DNA from: an uncultured Roseovarius sp.
Lineage (GTDB): Bacteria; Pseudomonadota; Alphaproteobacteria; Rhodobacterales; Rhodobacteraceae
Length of the DNA stretch: 64,000 nt
Assembly: GCF_947489715.1 (NCBI RefSeq)
Contig: NZ_CANLER010000009.1
Location: forward strand, 141,862-205,861
Reading direction: 5' to 3'
Made by a program: the position numbers and the translations under genes. This document shows, piece after piece, positions 1 to 9,007 of the stretch. The notes beneath the pieces were generated by a model. It saw only the letters and a program-made list of their open reading frames with translations. It did not search any database and was not told the origin of the DNA. Position 1 is the first letter of the stretch. The number at the start of each line of letters is the position of its first letter.

Positions 1-334
1 TGACGCCGATCGAAAAATCCAGAAAGAGGCGCCCGGCATCATCATCCATGCGCATCGCAACGCTGCGAAACTGAATGGGTTCGCCATGATCGGGCCTGGC
101 CGTGATGACCAGTTTTACGCCGGTTCTTTTATGCAGTGCGTCCAGATCAGCGATGCGGCGTGGCTTTTCGACCGTAAAGACGTCAAAGAACATCCTGTCC
201 GTGATGTCCTCGGTAAAAATATGCGACAGGGTCGGGCCATGATCCTCGATCCGGCCGGTCGCATCGAGGGTGACGTACATCGGAAAGAGTAACGCCATCG
301 TGTCCTGCGAAAAATGGTAGCTGTCACGATCCAT
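1..334 (-). CDS. HNOBA-domain NO-signalling protein (partial, runs off the left edge)
   Basis: Partial gene read directly on the minus strand: an ATG at 334-332 preceded by a purine-rich AGAGGGG opens a frame that stays open to the window edge (111 codons). The visible N-terminus contains LLFPMYVTLDATGRIEDHGP and FFDVFTVEKPRR, which resemble the HNOBA (haem-NO-binding-associated) PAS-like domain of soluble guanylate cyclases and bacterial H-NOX partners. It starts 33 bp after the H-NOX stop codon in the same direction, so the two are probably co-transcribed and act as NO sensor plus effector. The output domain (cyclase, phosphodiesterase or kinase) lies outside the window and cannot be determined. 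The HNOBA call is from remembered family features. Confidence 0.75.
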   Translation of the reverse strand, partial: MDRDSYHFSQDTMALLFPMYVTLDATGRIEDHGPTLSHIFTEDITDRMFFDVFTVEKPRRIADLDALHKRTGVKLVITARPDHGEPIQFRSVAMRMDDDAGRLFLDFSIGV

Positions 335-367
335 TTGGCCCCTCTGGATACACTCCCGATCAAATGG

Positions 368-919
368 TCAGTCGAGCATCACGATTTCGAACACTTCGTG
401 GTCCGACGTTTCAGGGGTGGCAGGCAGGTGCGTGACGCGGATCTTTTCCCCGGTGTCCGAGGCCAGACCGTAAAGCAGACCGATGACCATCGGGCTCAGC
501 CCCTCCCGATCCGAGTAATAGTGCAGGTGGTAGGTTTTATCGCCCACGCCTTCGAGCTCGAAAGAGGGAGGTTTCAGATGTGGCATGGCCAGCAGGATGC
601 GATCATGCATGTCGTCCAGCCCGTTGACACGGTCGACGAAACTGTCGCCGGACATGCGCATGAGCTTGCCGAAATTCGACTGGTTGACGAATTCGATCCA
701 GTAGCCGCCAAAGATTTGCAGCACCTCGTCCTGGGAAATGCCGGTCTGGTCGACGATAGCACCCACGAGGCTGTAGGTGATGGCGTCATCATAGCTGGCC
801 ATTCTTTCGAATTCCCGGCGGTCCAGCCCGGCCTTGTCGCAGATCGACTGCCAGGTGCCATCGCCGTAATTCGCCTGGATGAAGGTGTGGATCCCTTCAT
901 TCACCATACCGTACATAGA
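368..919 (-). CDS. H-NOX haem nitric oxide-binding sensor
   Basis: Stand-alone H-NOX domain protein of 183 aa, the normal family size, binding haem to sense NO in the cytoplasm. Start chosen at the MYGMVNEG methionine, the typical H-NOX N-terminus, rather than 10 codons upstream. Visible signatures are proximal haem ligand His104 (in DDMHDRI), Pro117, and the YxSxR haem-propionate motif Tyr133-Ser135-Arg137, with the same spacing from the His as in characterised H-NOX proteins. The position expected for the distal oxygen-binding Tyr (near 142) is not Tyr, which by family knowledge fits an NO-selective rather than O2-binding sensor. It is the first gene of a likely operon with the HNOBA gene downstream. 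Confidence 0.93.
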   Translation of the reverse strand, partial: SMYGMVNEGIHTFIQANYGDGTWQSICDKAGLDRREFERMASYDDAITYSLVGAIVDQTGISQDEVLQIFGGYWIEFVNQSNFGKLMRMSGDSFVDRVNGLDDMHDRILLAMPHLKPPSFELEGVGDKTYHLHYYSDREGLSPMVIGLLYGLASDTGEKIRVTHLPATPETSDHEVFEIVMLD

Positions 920-1019
920 CTGATCCCTTACCAATACCGCCGGCGACATTAGGACAGATGATTTACCGATGGCTTAACGGCGTTGGAATTCGGGCCCTGA
1001 CGCCGCATGATGCAGGCGA

Positions 1020-1430
1020 TCAGCGCAGTTTCGGCACACCGCCGGGCAGTTTTTCGCGGTCCACCACGGCGGCGCGCAGGGACCGCCCGATGCGGTGCGC
1101 CAGCGCCGACCAGGCGGCGGCCTGATCCGGCGTCAGTTCGGCCTTCAGAGTGCTGTCAAACAGGCCCAGCCAGCTGTCGAACATACCGGGGCGGACATTG
1201 CCGGCCCTGACATGCGCCTCGACCGGGCTGCCGTCGTAACTGCGTTCATGCAGGATGGTATTGGCCCAGAAATCCGCCACTTTCGCCTCGTGGCCGGGCC
1301 AGTCATCGACATGCACCGCAAAGACAGGCCCCAGGCCCGGATGGGAGCGGATGGCGGCATAGAATCTGGCCACGACCCGCTCGATCTCGGGGCGGGTGAT
1401 GGTGAACCTTGGGGGCAGGGCGGTGCTCAT
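1020..1430 (-). CDS. Group III truncated haemoglobin
   Basis: Small 2/2 globin of 136 aa. The start is the MSTALPP methionine, with a purine-rich GATAGGGGGC just upstream; a longer reading would add about 57 arginine-rich residues that look non-coding. Features of group III truncated globins include the Pro-Gly-Leu-Gly-Pro-Val-Phe turn after helix B/C, Trp-Ala-Asn after helix E, candidate proximal haem ligand His73 (VEAHVRAG) and Trp87. Family members bind O2 or NO, but their roles are poorly known. Its proximity to H-NOX (100 bp away, same strand) and to the redox protein transcribed divergently suggests a NO or oxygen stress context, which is inference. Confidence 0.88.
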   Translation of the reverse strand: MSTALPPRFTITRPEIERVVARFYAAIRSHPGLGPVFAVHVDDWPGHEAKVADFWANTILHERSYDGSPVEAHVRAGNVRPGMFDSWLGLFDSTLKAELTPDQAAAWSALAHRIGRSLRAAVVDREKLPGGVPKLR

Positions 1431-1560
1431 GCCCCCTATCTGGCGCAGGACGCGCGGCGTTTCAATCCTGTTGCGCGGATGCGGGGGCGTGACGCGCCGG
1501 TTTCGTGCTCTATGTTGAGGGCGAAACGGGAATGCGACGCGCGACAGGAGGAGGACGATC

Positions 1561-3171
1561 ATGGAAAGTCTGGCCGGGGATCTGAGGCAGATGCAGCGCA
1601 CGCCGCTGCATGACAGCCATGTCGAGGCGCTGCGGCAGGCGGGTGAGGTCCGGACCTATGCCGCCGGTGAGATCGTCGGCGAGATGGGCAGCGCGATGGA
1701 TCATTTCGTCTATGTGCTGGAGGGCGAGATCGAGGTGCTGGACCCGATCACCCGCAAGCCCTACCTGCCGCATTCGCTGGGGCCGACACAGTTCATGGGC
1801 GATATCGCCTTTCTCAACGGCGGCACTTATGCGCTGCCGATGCAGGCCGCCACCGAGACGCAGGTGATCCGGGTGCCGCGCGCCGTGATGCTGGACCTGA
1901 TGGCGAAAATCCCCGAGATGAGCGATATCGTCATCACCGTTTTCGCCGCCCGTCACCGCCGCCAGGTTGAGGACCGCGACAGCGCGATCACCCTGATCGG
2001 TGCCGATAGTGACCGTGCGATCCGCCGGATCGCGTCCTTTGCCTCGCGCAACCGCATTCCGGTGCGGATGCTTGATCTGGAAACCTCGGAAGCGCGGGAA
2101 GAGGCCAGCGCCTGTTCGATCCCGCGCGACCAGCCGGCGGTGATTTTCGGCAAGGACGAGGTGTTGGAAAACCCCACCCCGGCGCTGATCGCCCGGCGGC
2201 TGGGGCTGGGGCTTGATGTCTGTGGGCCCGAGGTTTTCGACGTGCTGATCGTGGGCGGCGGCCCGGCGGGTGTGGCCGCGGCGGTCTATGCCGGTGCCGA
2301 GGGGCTGAGCGCGCTGGTCATCGAAGATACCGCCATCGGCGGGCAGGCGGGCACCTCCAGCCGGATCGAGAATTACATGGGCTTTCCCACCGGCATTTCC
2401 GGCGGTGATCTGGTCTGGCGCGGCGAGGTGCAGGCGATGAAATTCGGCACGCGTTTCGCCATGCCCCTGCGGGTCTGTTCGCTGGCGCGGCGCCCCGATG
2501 GGGTGTTTTGCGCCACCCTTGACGACGAGACGGAGCTTTGCGCCCGCGCGGTCATCGTCGCCACTGGCGTGCAGTATCGCCGCCTGCCGATCGACCGGCT
2601 GGAGACGTTCGAGGGCGCGGGCGTCTATTATGCCGCGACCGAAACAGAGGCGCGCTATTGCCGCAACAGCGAGGTTTACGTGATCGGCGGCGGCAACTCG
2701 GCGGGGCAGGCGGCAATGTACCTGTCGCGCAGCGCCAAACATGTGCATGTGATGATCCGTGGCCAGTCCTTGGCGGCGTCGATGTCGGATTACCTGTCCA
2801 GCCGGTTGGAGGCCGATCCCCGCGTCACCGTGCATTTCGGCACACGGGCCAAGGCGCTGCACGGGACGGATTTTCTGGACGGCATCACGATAGAAGGCCC
2901 CGACGGCCCGCGCGATTGCGCCACCAGTGGGCTGTTCATCATGGCCGGTGCGGCGCCCAATACCGGCTGGCTGTCGGACCTGATCGAACTGGATGACAAG
3001 GGTTTCGTGAAAACCGGCAACGCAGTCGGCCGGAACTCGCCCTTCGCCACGTCCGAGCCGGGAATTTTCGCCGTGGGCGATGTGCGCGCCGGATCGGTCA
3101 AGCGGGTCGCCTCGGCGGTGGGCGAAGGCTCGGTCGTGATCTCGAAGGTCTGGGAATATGTGAACGACTGA
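1561..3171 (+). CDS. Cyclic-nucleotide-binding / thioredoxin reductase-like fusion lacking CxxC
   Basis: Multidomain protein of 536 aa with a strong AGGAGG ribosome site. Residues about 10-120 form a CRP-type cyclic-nucleotide-binding domain. Residues about 140-220 look like a thioredoxin/glutaredoxin-like fold without a dithiol. Residues about 226-530 form a two-Rossmann FAD/NAD(P)H pyridine nucleotide-disulfide oxidoreductase (VLIVGGGPAG near 228, VYVIGGGNSAG near 372, GIFAVGDVR near the C-terminus). The CATC redox centre of thioredoxin reductase is replaced by AATE (in GVYYAATETEARYC), so ordinary thioredoxin reduction is unlikely. The gene diverges from the truncated globin across 130 bp. 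Function is unknown; a nucleotide-gated flavin oxidoreductase is the cautious reading. Confidence 0.85.
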   Translation: MESLAGDLRQMQRTPLHDSHVEALRQAGEVRTYAAGEIVGEMGSAMDHFVYVLEGEIEVLDPITRKPYLPHSLGPTQFMGDIAFLNGGTYALPMQAATETQVIRVPRAVMLDLMAKIPEMSDIVITVFAARHRRQVEDRDSAITLIGADSDRAIRRIASFASRNRIPVRMLDLETSEAREEASACSIPRDQPAVIFGKDEVLENPTPALIARRLGLGLDVCGPEVFDVLIVGGGPAGVAAAVYAGAEGLSALVIEDTAIGGQAGTSSRIENYMGFPTGISGGDLVWRGEVQAMKFGTRFAMPLRVCSLARRPDGVFCATLDDETELCARAVIVATGVQYRRLPIDRLETFEGAGVYYAATETEARYCRNSEVYVIGGGNSAGQAAMYLSRSAKHVHVMIRGQSLAASMSDYLSSRLEADPRVTVHFGTRAKALHGTDFLDGITIEGPDGPRDCATSGLFIMAGAAPNTGWLSDLIELDDKGFVKTGNAVGRNSPFATSEPGIFAVGDVRAGSVKRVASAVGEGSVVISKVWEYVND

Positions 3172-3276
3172 CGCGGTGGCGGGCAGGTCCGACAGGCTTT
3201 TCGACCGCGACATTACGCAACGGACATCGCGACACATCTGCGCTGATCCTAAGTTGCCGCCGGAGGTGCAGGGCGA

Positions 3277-3909
3277 TTACTCATCGTAAAGTCGCTTTTC
3301 GTCATTGTGCTGCAGCCGCGCGGCAAGATCGTCATAGGCTTCGGTCAGCTTGCCATGGGCGATCAGCGCCTCGGCATAGGTCGGCAAAGCGTCAACGGGC
3401 AGTTGATCGTCGGGATACCACAGCCGCGAGCGGATGATCGACTTGCCGCAATGGTAAAACGCCTCTTCCACCTGCACGATCACGGCGAAATCCGGCACCC
3501 GGCCCTTGATCGCGCACAATTCGCGCACCGTCCTGTCGCGCACCACCACCGCGCTGCCATTGACGCGCACCACCTCGTTCCGGTTCGGCACCAGAAAGAC
3601 CAGCCCGATACGACCCGTCTCGAAGATGTTCTGAAACCCGTCATAGCGGTGATTGCCGGGCCGGTCGGGAATGGCCAGCGTCTTGTCGTCCAGCACTTTG
3701 ACAAACCCCGCCGGGTCGCCCTTGGGCGAGACATCCATGTTCCCCGCCTTATCCACCGTCGCCATGGTCAGAAAGGTCGAATGTTCGATCCAGACCTGGC
3801 AATGGGCGTCGATATGATCAATGAATTTGCCGGTCTGGCTGTCATAGGGCAGGCGCTGGTCGGCGTAGATTTCCGCGACCGAGGTCACGACATCCTTGGG
3901 CTGGTACAT
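3277..3909 (-). CDS. Pyridoxamine 5'-phosphate oxidase-family flavoprotein
   Basis: PPOX-type split-barrel FMN protein of 210 aa. Start at MYQPKD was chosen because GAAAGG lies six bases upstream; the ATG two codons earlier would place the ribosome site too close. The core FLTMATVDKAGNMDVSPKGD and the PGNHRYDGFQNI stretch are typical of the longer PPOX proteins often labelled MSMEG_1061-like, which bind FMN and are of unproven substrate. The central IGLVFLVP strand and the RVNG turn fit the same fold. It is convergent with the upstream TrxR-like gene and divergent from ileS across about 230 bp, and shows no operon partner. Confidence 0.82.
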   Translation of the reverse strand: MYQPKDVVTSVAEIYADQRLPYDSQTGKFIDHIDAHCQVWIEHSTFLTMATVDKAGNMDVSPKGDPAGFVKVLDDKTLAIPDRPGNHRYDGFQNIFETGRIGLVFLVPNRNEVVRVNGSAVVVRDRTVRELCAIKGRVPDFAVIVQVEEAFYHCGKSIIRSRLWYPDDQLPVDALPTYAEALIAHGKLTEAYDDLAARLQHNDEKRLYDE

Positions 3910-4137
3910 GGGCATCCTTTCGCGCTGATCCGGGCAGTCTAGCACAGTCGCGGGTCATTGATCTTGTGCCTTGCAGCGTGGCTGCCTATAAGGCGCGTCA
4001 TGACACGGATACTGGCGATCATTATTCGAATTATATGCCCGGCGCTCTGAGCAGATCGAGCCGCCGGGACAAGGCGTATGGACCAACGCGCCGCCCCCAG
4101 ATTTTACCGTAAGACCCGCATATAAAGGACGCCACCG

Positions 4138-7062
4138 ATGTGCGCCGAGACCACAGATAATACACCCGACTACAAAGACACGCTGAACCTGCCCCAGACC
4201 GATTTCCCGATGCGCGCGGGCCTGCCCAAGCGCGAGCCCGACTGGCTGGAGCGCTGGAACAAGCTTCGCATCTACACCCGCCTGCGCGACAAGGCCGTGG
4301 CCGAGGGCGACCGCACGCCCTTCACCCTGCATGACGGTCCGCCTTACGCCAACGGGCATCTGCATATCGGCCACGCGCTGAACAAGATCCTCAAGGACAT
4401 GGTGGTACGCTCCCAGCAGATGATGGGCCGCGATGCGCGCTACATCCCCGGCTGGGACTGCCACGGACTGCCGATCGAATGGAAGATCGAGGAACAGTAC
4501 CGCAAGAAGGGCCGCAACAAGGACGAGGTCGATATCATCGACTTCCGCCAGGAATGCCGCAAATTCGCCGAAGGCTGGATCGACATCCAGCGCGACGAAT
4601 TCAAGCGCCTTGGCGTGACCGGCAAGTGGTCCAAGCCCTATCTGACGATGGATTTCCGCGCCGAGCGCATCATCGCCGAGGAGTTCCAGAAATTCCTGAT
4701 GAACGGCACGCTCTACCAGGGGTCCAAGCCTGTCATGTGGTCGCCGATCGAGAAAACCGCCCTGGCCGAGGCCGAGGTCGAATATCACGACAAGGACAGC
4801 TTCACGATCTGGGTGAAGTTCCGGGTTGCGACCGAAGGCGATCTGGAAGGTGCCTCGGTCGTTATCTGGACAACGACCCCCTGGACGATCCCGTCGAACA
4901 AGGCCGTGGTCTATGGCGAAAACTTCTCCTACGGGCTTTACGAAGTCACCGGCACGCCCGAGGAATGCTGGGCCGCGCCCGGTGACCGGTTCATCCTCGC
5001 CGACAAGCTGTCGGGCGATGTGCTGGGCCGTGCCCGGCTGAGCGAAGATCACTGGAAACGTGTCCGTGACGTCAGCGCCGAGGAGCTTTCGGCCCTTTCG
5101 TTGCAGCATCCGCTGGCCGGGGCCGAAGGGTCCAACGGCGAATGGGACGATCTGCGTGATTTCCGTGCTGCCGATTTCGTGACCGACGAGGAAGGCACTG
5201 GTTTCGTGCATTGCGCGCCGTCGCACGGGATGGAGGAATACGAGCTTTACCGCGATCTGGGCATGCTGGGGCAGGTCATCACCTATAACGTGCTGGATGA
5301 CGGCTCTTTCCGCCCTGATCTGCCGTTCTTTGGTGGCACCTACATCCTCAACCGCAAGGGCGGCGAGGGCGATGCCAATAAGACCGTGATCGACAAGCTC
5401 GCCTCCGTCGGCGGGCTTCTGGCGCGCGGCAAGATCAAGCACAGCTATCCGCATTCATGGCGGTCCAAGGCACCAGTGATCTACCGCAACACGCCGCAAT
5501 GGTTTGCCGCCATCGACAAGCCGGTCGGTGACGGGCAGGACACCCACGGCACCACCATCCGTGAACGCGCCCTGACCGAGATCGACAATGTGAACTGGAC
5601 CCCCAAGACCGGCCGCAACCGCCTGCATTCGATGATGGAGGCGCGGCCCGACTGGGTACTTTCCCGGCAACGCGCCTGGGGCGTGCCGCTGACCTGTTTC
5701 GTGAAGGCCGGCGCGTTGCCCACCGACGACGGGTTCCTGCTGCGCGACGAGGCGGTTAATGCCCGCATCCTTGAGGCGTTCGAGGCCGAAGGCGCCGATG
5801 CCTGGTACAAGGAGGGTGCCAAGGAACGCTTCCTCGGCAATGATTACGACCCCAATGAGTGGATCAAGGTCGATGATATCCTTGATGTCTGGTTTGACAG
5901 CGGATCGACCCATGCGTTTGTGTTGCGCGACCGCGAGGACGGGTCCGAGGATGGGCTGGCCGACCTTTATCTTGAAGGTACGGACCAGCATCGCGGCTGG
6001 TTCCATTCCTCGATGCTGCAAAGCTGCGGCACTCAAGGATGCGCGCCCTATCGCGGTGTGCTGACGCACGGGTTTACGCTGGACGAGAAGGGCAACAAGA
6101 TGTCCAAATCGCTTGGCAATACCATCGTCCCGGATGCGGTCGTCAAGCAATACGGGGCCGATATCCTGCGGCTTTGGGTGGCGCAGGTCGATTATACGGG
6201 CGATCAGCGGATCGGGCCGGAAATCCTCAAGGGGACAGCGGACAGCTATCGGCGTTTGCGCAACACCATGCGCTTCATGCTGGGGGCGCTGGCGCATTTC
6301 GACGAAAGCGACCGGGTGGAGCCTGCCGACATGCCCGAGTTGGAGCGCTGGGTGCTGCATCGCCTAGCCGAGCTGGATCACCGGGTGCGCACCGGCTATG
6401 CCGCCTATGATTTCCAGGGCGTGTTCCAGGCGCTTTTCAACTTTGCCACTGTCGAGCTCAGCGCGTTCTATTTCGACATCCGCAAGGACGTGCTTTACTG
6501 CGATGGCGACACGCCCCGCCGGCGCGCGGCGCACACGGTGCTGGACCTGCTGTTCCACCGGCTGACCACCTGGCTTGCGCCGGTGCTGGTCTTCACCATG
6601 GAAGAGGTCTGGCTGGAACGGTTCCCCGGCGACGAGAGCTCAGTGCATCTGACCGATATTCCCGCCACCCCCGCCGACTGGCTGGATGAACCGCTGGCGG
6701 CGAAATGGGCGCAGGTGCGGCAGGCGCGGCGCGCGGTCACCGCAGCACTTGAGGTGCAGCGCACCGACAAGGTGATCGGTGCCTCGCTGGAGGCGGCCCC
6801 GGTGGTGCATGTGCGCGACCCCGAGATGCTGGCGGTGCTGAAATCGGTGAATTTCGAGGATATCTGCATCACTTCCGACATCTCGCTGACCGATCACCCC
6901 AGCCCGGCCGAGGCGTTCCGCCTGCCCGAGGTCGACGGCGTGACCGTGGTCTTCGAGAAGGCCGATGGCGCGAAATGCCAGCGCTGCTGGAAGATCCTGC
7001 CGGATGTGGGCAGCCATGCGCATCCGGGCACCTGCGGGCGCTGTAACGACGCGCTGGCCTAG
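4138..7062 (+). CDS. ileS: Isoleucyl-tRNA synthetase
   Basis: Class I aminoacyl-tRNA synthetase of 974 aa, charging tRNA-Ile in the cytoplasm. HIGH motif at residues 76-79 (ANGHLHIGHA), KMSKS at 654-658 (NKMSKSLGN), large CP1 editing insertion between them including WTTTPWTIPSNKA, anticodon-binding C-terminal helical domain, and a C-terminal zinc finger with four Cys (CQRCWK and CGRCN). Length is slightly above the E. coli enzyme. The start MCAETTDNTPDYKDTLNLP fits the family N-terminus. It is a single gene flanked by oppositely oriented genes, preceded by about 190 bp that should carry its promoter. No T-box-like leader is apparent, as expected outside Firmicutes and related groups. Confidence 0.98.
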   Translation: MCAETTDNTPDYKDTLNLPQTDFPMRAGLPKREPDWLERWNKLRIYTRLRDKAVAEGDRTPFTLHDGPPYANGHLHIGHALNKILKDMVVRSQQMMGRDARYIPGWDCHGLPIEWKIEEQYRKKGRNKDEVDIIDFRQECRKFAEGWIDIQRDEFKRLGVTGKWSKPYLTMDFRAERIIAEEFQKFLMNGTLYQGSKPVMWSPIEKTALAEAEVEYHDKDSFTIWVKFRVATEGDLEGASVVIWTTTPWTIPSNKAVVYGENFSYGLYEVTGTPEECWAAPGDRFILADKLSGDVLGRARLSEDHWKRVRDVSAEELSALSLQHPLAGAEGSNGEWDDLRDFRAADFVTDEEGTGFVHCAPSHGMEEYELYRDLGMLGQVITYNVLDDGSFRPDLPFFGGTYILNRKGGEGDANKTVIDKLASVGGLLARGKIKHSYPHSWRSKAPVIYRNTPQWFAAIDKPVGDGQDTHGTTIRERALTEIDNVNWTPKTGRNRLHSMMEARPDWVLSRQRAWGVPLTCFVKAGALPTDDGFLLRDEAVNARILEAFEAEGADAWYKEGAKERFLGNDYDPNEWIKVDDILDVWFDSGSTHAFVLRDREDGSEDGLADLYLEGTDQHRGWFHSSMLQSCGTQGCAPYRGVLTHGFTLDEKGNKMSKSLGNTIVPDAVVKQYGADILRLWVAQVDYTGDQRIGPEILKGTADSYRRLRNTMRFMLGALAHFDESDRVEPADMPELERWVLHRLAELDHRVRTGYAAYDFQGVFQALFNFATVELSAFYFDIRKDVLYCDGDTPRRRAAHTVLDLLFHRLTTWLAPVLVFTMEEVWLERFPGDESSVHLTDIPATPADWLDEPLAAKWAQVRQARRAVTAALEVQRTDKVIGASLEAAPVVHVRDPEMLAVLKSVNFEDICITSDISLTDHPSPAEAFRLPEVDGVTVVFEKADGAKCQRCWKILPDVGSHAHPGTCGRCNDALA

Positions 7063-7160
7063 GCCTGGACCCAGAGCCATGACCTTGTCCGCCTGATCGA
7101 CAGGTGGGCAGGGTTCTTTGGGGGATGCCGCTGTCGACGGCCCTTCAGAAATACCGATCG

Positions 7161-7751
7161 CTACCCGGCGGTGTCTTCCCCTTTATAGTACCCGATAACG
7201 TCATTTTCGGTCGTGGCCCCCAGGCCGTTCAGAAGGCGGTTGGAATAGTTGAAATAGGCGCAGACCTGATTGACTTCGAGGATTTCTCCATCCTCGCAGC
7301 CCGCGATCCTGAGTGCTTCGAAATCGGATTTGACCATTTTACCCACATCCGTCGTCAGCTTGGCGGCGTAGCGCAAAAGGGCCAGTTCCTTGCCGTCGAA
7401 CGCGTCTTCGGGGCGGTGGGCCTTGAGCGCCACGAAAATCCTGTCAGAGCGGGGCTGGTCCAGCAGAAGATTGCGGGCATTCATGAAATGATGCGTCAGC
7501 GAATAGGTGCAGTCGTTCAGGATCGACGTGTAGCTGGCAACCACCTCGAGAAACCAGAATGGCAGCGTATTGTCGTCAGAATGCAGGACTGAGCGATAAA
7601 GCGTTACATGCCCATTCATCGTCTCGGGTCTGAGGGAATGGACGCGCATGACCGTGTCCACGGTGCCGTGCGGGGTGCGGGCCTTGTTCAACAACTCTTT
7701 CAGCCGGCCATTCGCCTTGTCGTCCGGTATCATCCTGATCCACGCGCTCAT
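7161..7751 (-). CDS. AhpD-like (carboxymuconolactone decarboxylase/peroxidase-related) protein with Cys-to-Ser change
   Basis: Protein of 196 aa of the AhpD-like fold, resembling uncharacterised peroxidase-related enzymes. The active-site helix reads SILNDCTYSLTHH; catalytic AhpD proteins have C-x-x-C-x-x-x-H, whereas here Cys81 is followed by Ser84 in place of the second cysteine, with His88 kept. A classical dithiol peroxidase mechanism is therefore unlikely. It is divergent from the M29-like gene across 130 bp, and a second CMD protein with an intact CxxC lies 2.3 kb away, so both may belong to one catabolic locus. The exact reaction is not inferable. Confidence 0.8.
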   Translation of the reverse strand: MSAWIRMIPDDKANGRLKELLNKARTPHGTVDTVMRVHSLRPETMNGHVTLYRSVLHSDDNTLPFWFLEVVASYTSILNDCTYSLTHHFMNARNLLLDQPRSDRIFVALKAHRPEDAFDGKELALLRYAAKLTTDVGKMVKSDFEALRIAGCEDGEILEVNQVCAYFNYSNRLLNGLGATTENDVIGYYKGEDTAG

Positions 7752-7893
7752 TGCTGTCCTCCGATTGCTTTCAGATCAGTTTACGAAAAAGACAGCGGTA
7801 ATCCACAGTAGAATTTTCTACCGAGGAGAAATATTTTGTTGGATTGCCATGCGCATTCGCCCATAACATGACCATGATGCTTTGATCATCGGG

Positions 7894-9006
7894 ATGGACG
7901 GAATGCGGGCTTCAGATCTTCGTGCGGGAGCTGAGAACCTATTGCTCAATTGTGGCGGGTTGACCCGCGGCGATCAGCTTTTGATCCTGCAGGAGAACCC
8001 TGATCAGGGCTATTATGACAGTTCCATCTGCGATGCTGTCCTGCGCTGTGCCCACGATCTTGATATCCATGCCTCGGTCCGGACCGCTCCGTTTGACCCG
8101 ATGGGCGGGCCGATTTCAACGGCATTGATTGAGGCGATGAAGGCCGCGGACAGAACCCTTTTTCTGTCCCGCTGCGGTGATCAGATCCGGTTTAGCGCCG
8201 ACATGCAGGGGATACGCCCGATCATGTCCTATGCGCTTGATACCGAAATGCTGGCATCAGGCTTTGGCCGGGCAAATTACCAGGGCTTTGTCGCGCTGAA
8301 AAATGCAACCAACGAAATGTTGTCGAAAGCCACTGAAATTCAGGTCACCTGTCCGCTTGGCACCAATTTCAGCGGCCCCGGTGCCGCCTTTCGCCAATCC
8401 GGTGCAGACGTCACCGTGGACCGGTTTCCAATGCTGGTTTTCGCCCCCATACCGGTTGCCGGGTTTTCCGGCGTGATCATGCAGGAGGGGTTTCTGGTTG
8501 GTACCGGCTCTAAATTCTATGAGCCCTACGGGATCGCACTGGAACACCCTATCGCGGTTCATTTCAAAGAGGCTGCGTTGTGCGATATCGACGGCGATCC
8601 GCGCGATGTGGAGGCGGCGAAGGCACATTACCGGCGCGTCGGCGGGATGTTCGGGCTGGACCCCTTTACCATGCATTCCTGGCATGCGGGCATTCATCCG
8701 GGATGCGCCTGTAAATCCACCGCTGCCGAAAACTTTGAACGGTGGAGCGGCAGTGCATTCGGTAATCCGCGCCTGCTGCATTTCCACACTTGCGGGGATT
8801 ACGCACCGGGCGAAATCTCGTTGAACGTGCTGGACCCGACGATCAGTGTCGATGGCGTGGCTGTTTGGTCATCCGGGCAATTCGATCCGGCAAAAGTACC
8901 GGGCGGAGCGGATATTCTGGAGAGCTATCCGTGCATCAAATCGGTCTTTGACGCCCCTTGCCGGGAGGTGGGGCAGGGCGCTGATGGGCGCCTTTGCGGT
9001 AATTGA
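7894..9006 (+). CDS. M29-like / NicX-like metalloenzyme
   Basis: Protein of about 370 aa that I read as related to the M29 (aminopeptidase T) fold, which includes the ring-cleaving 2,5-dihydroxypyridine 5,6-dioxygenase NicX. Suggestive features are an N-terminal Rossmann-like ENLLLNCGGLTRGDQLLIL, a late HSWHAGIHPGC segment, a LLHFHTCGDYAPGE segment and a closing ISLNVLDPTISVDG strand, where M29 members carry their metal ligands. The start is uncertain: ATG at 7894 or 7903, or TTG at 7882, none with a strong ribosome site. It converges with the Rieske oxygenase (1 bp between stops). An aromatic or heterocyclic ring-degradation role is inference from that neighbour. Confidence 0.55.
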   Translation: MDGMRASDLRAGAENLLLNCGGLTRGDQLLILQENPDQGYYDSSICDAVLRCAHDLDIHASVRTAPFDPMGGPISTALIEAMKAADRTLFLSRCGDQIRFSADMQGIRPIMSYALDTEMLASGFGRANYQGFVALKNATNEMLSKATEIQVTCPLGTNFSGPGAAFRQSGADVTVDRFPMLVFAPIPVAGFSGVIMQEGFLVGTGSKFYEPYGIALEHPIAVHFKEAALCDIDGDPRDVEAAKAHYRRVGGMFGLDPFTMHSWHAGIHPGCACKSTAAENFERWSGSAFGNPRLLHFHTCGDYAPGEISLNVLDPTISVDGVAVWSSGQFDPAKVPGGADILESYPCIKSVFDAPCREVGQGADGRLCGN

Positions 9007-9007
9007 A

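Noticed and set aside
1510..3237. Long open frame antisense to the CNB-TrxR-like gene
   Set aside because: His/Arg/Gln-rich translation without motifs, typical of a codon-position shadow in GC-rich DNA; the plus-strand gene has clear domains.
3946..4137. T-box leader before ileS
   Set aside because: No T-box sequence or specifier structure seen, and such leaders are not expected in Alphaproteobacteria.
3955..5454. Long antisense frame over ileS
   Set aside because: No ribosome site or family motif; the sense strand encodes an unmistakable IleRS.
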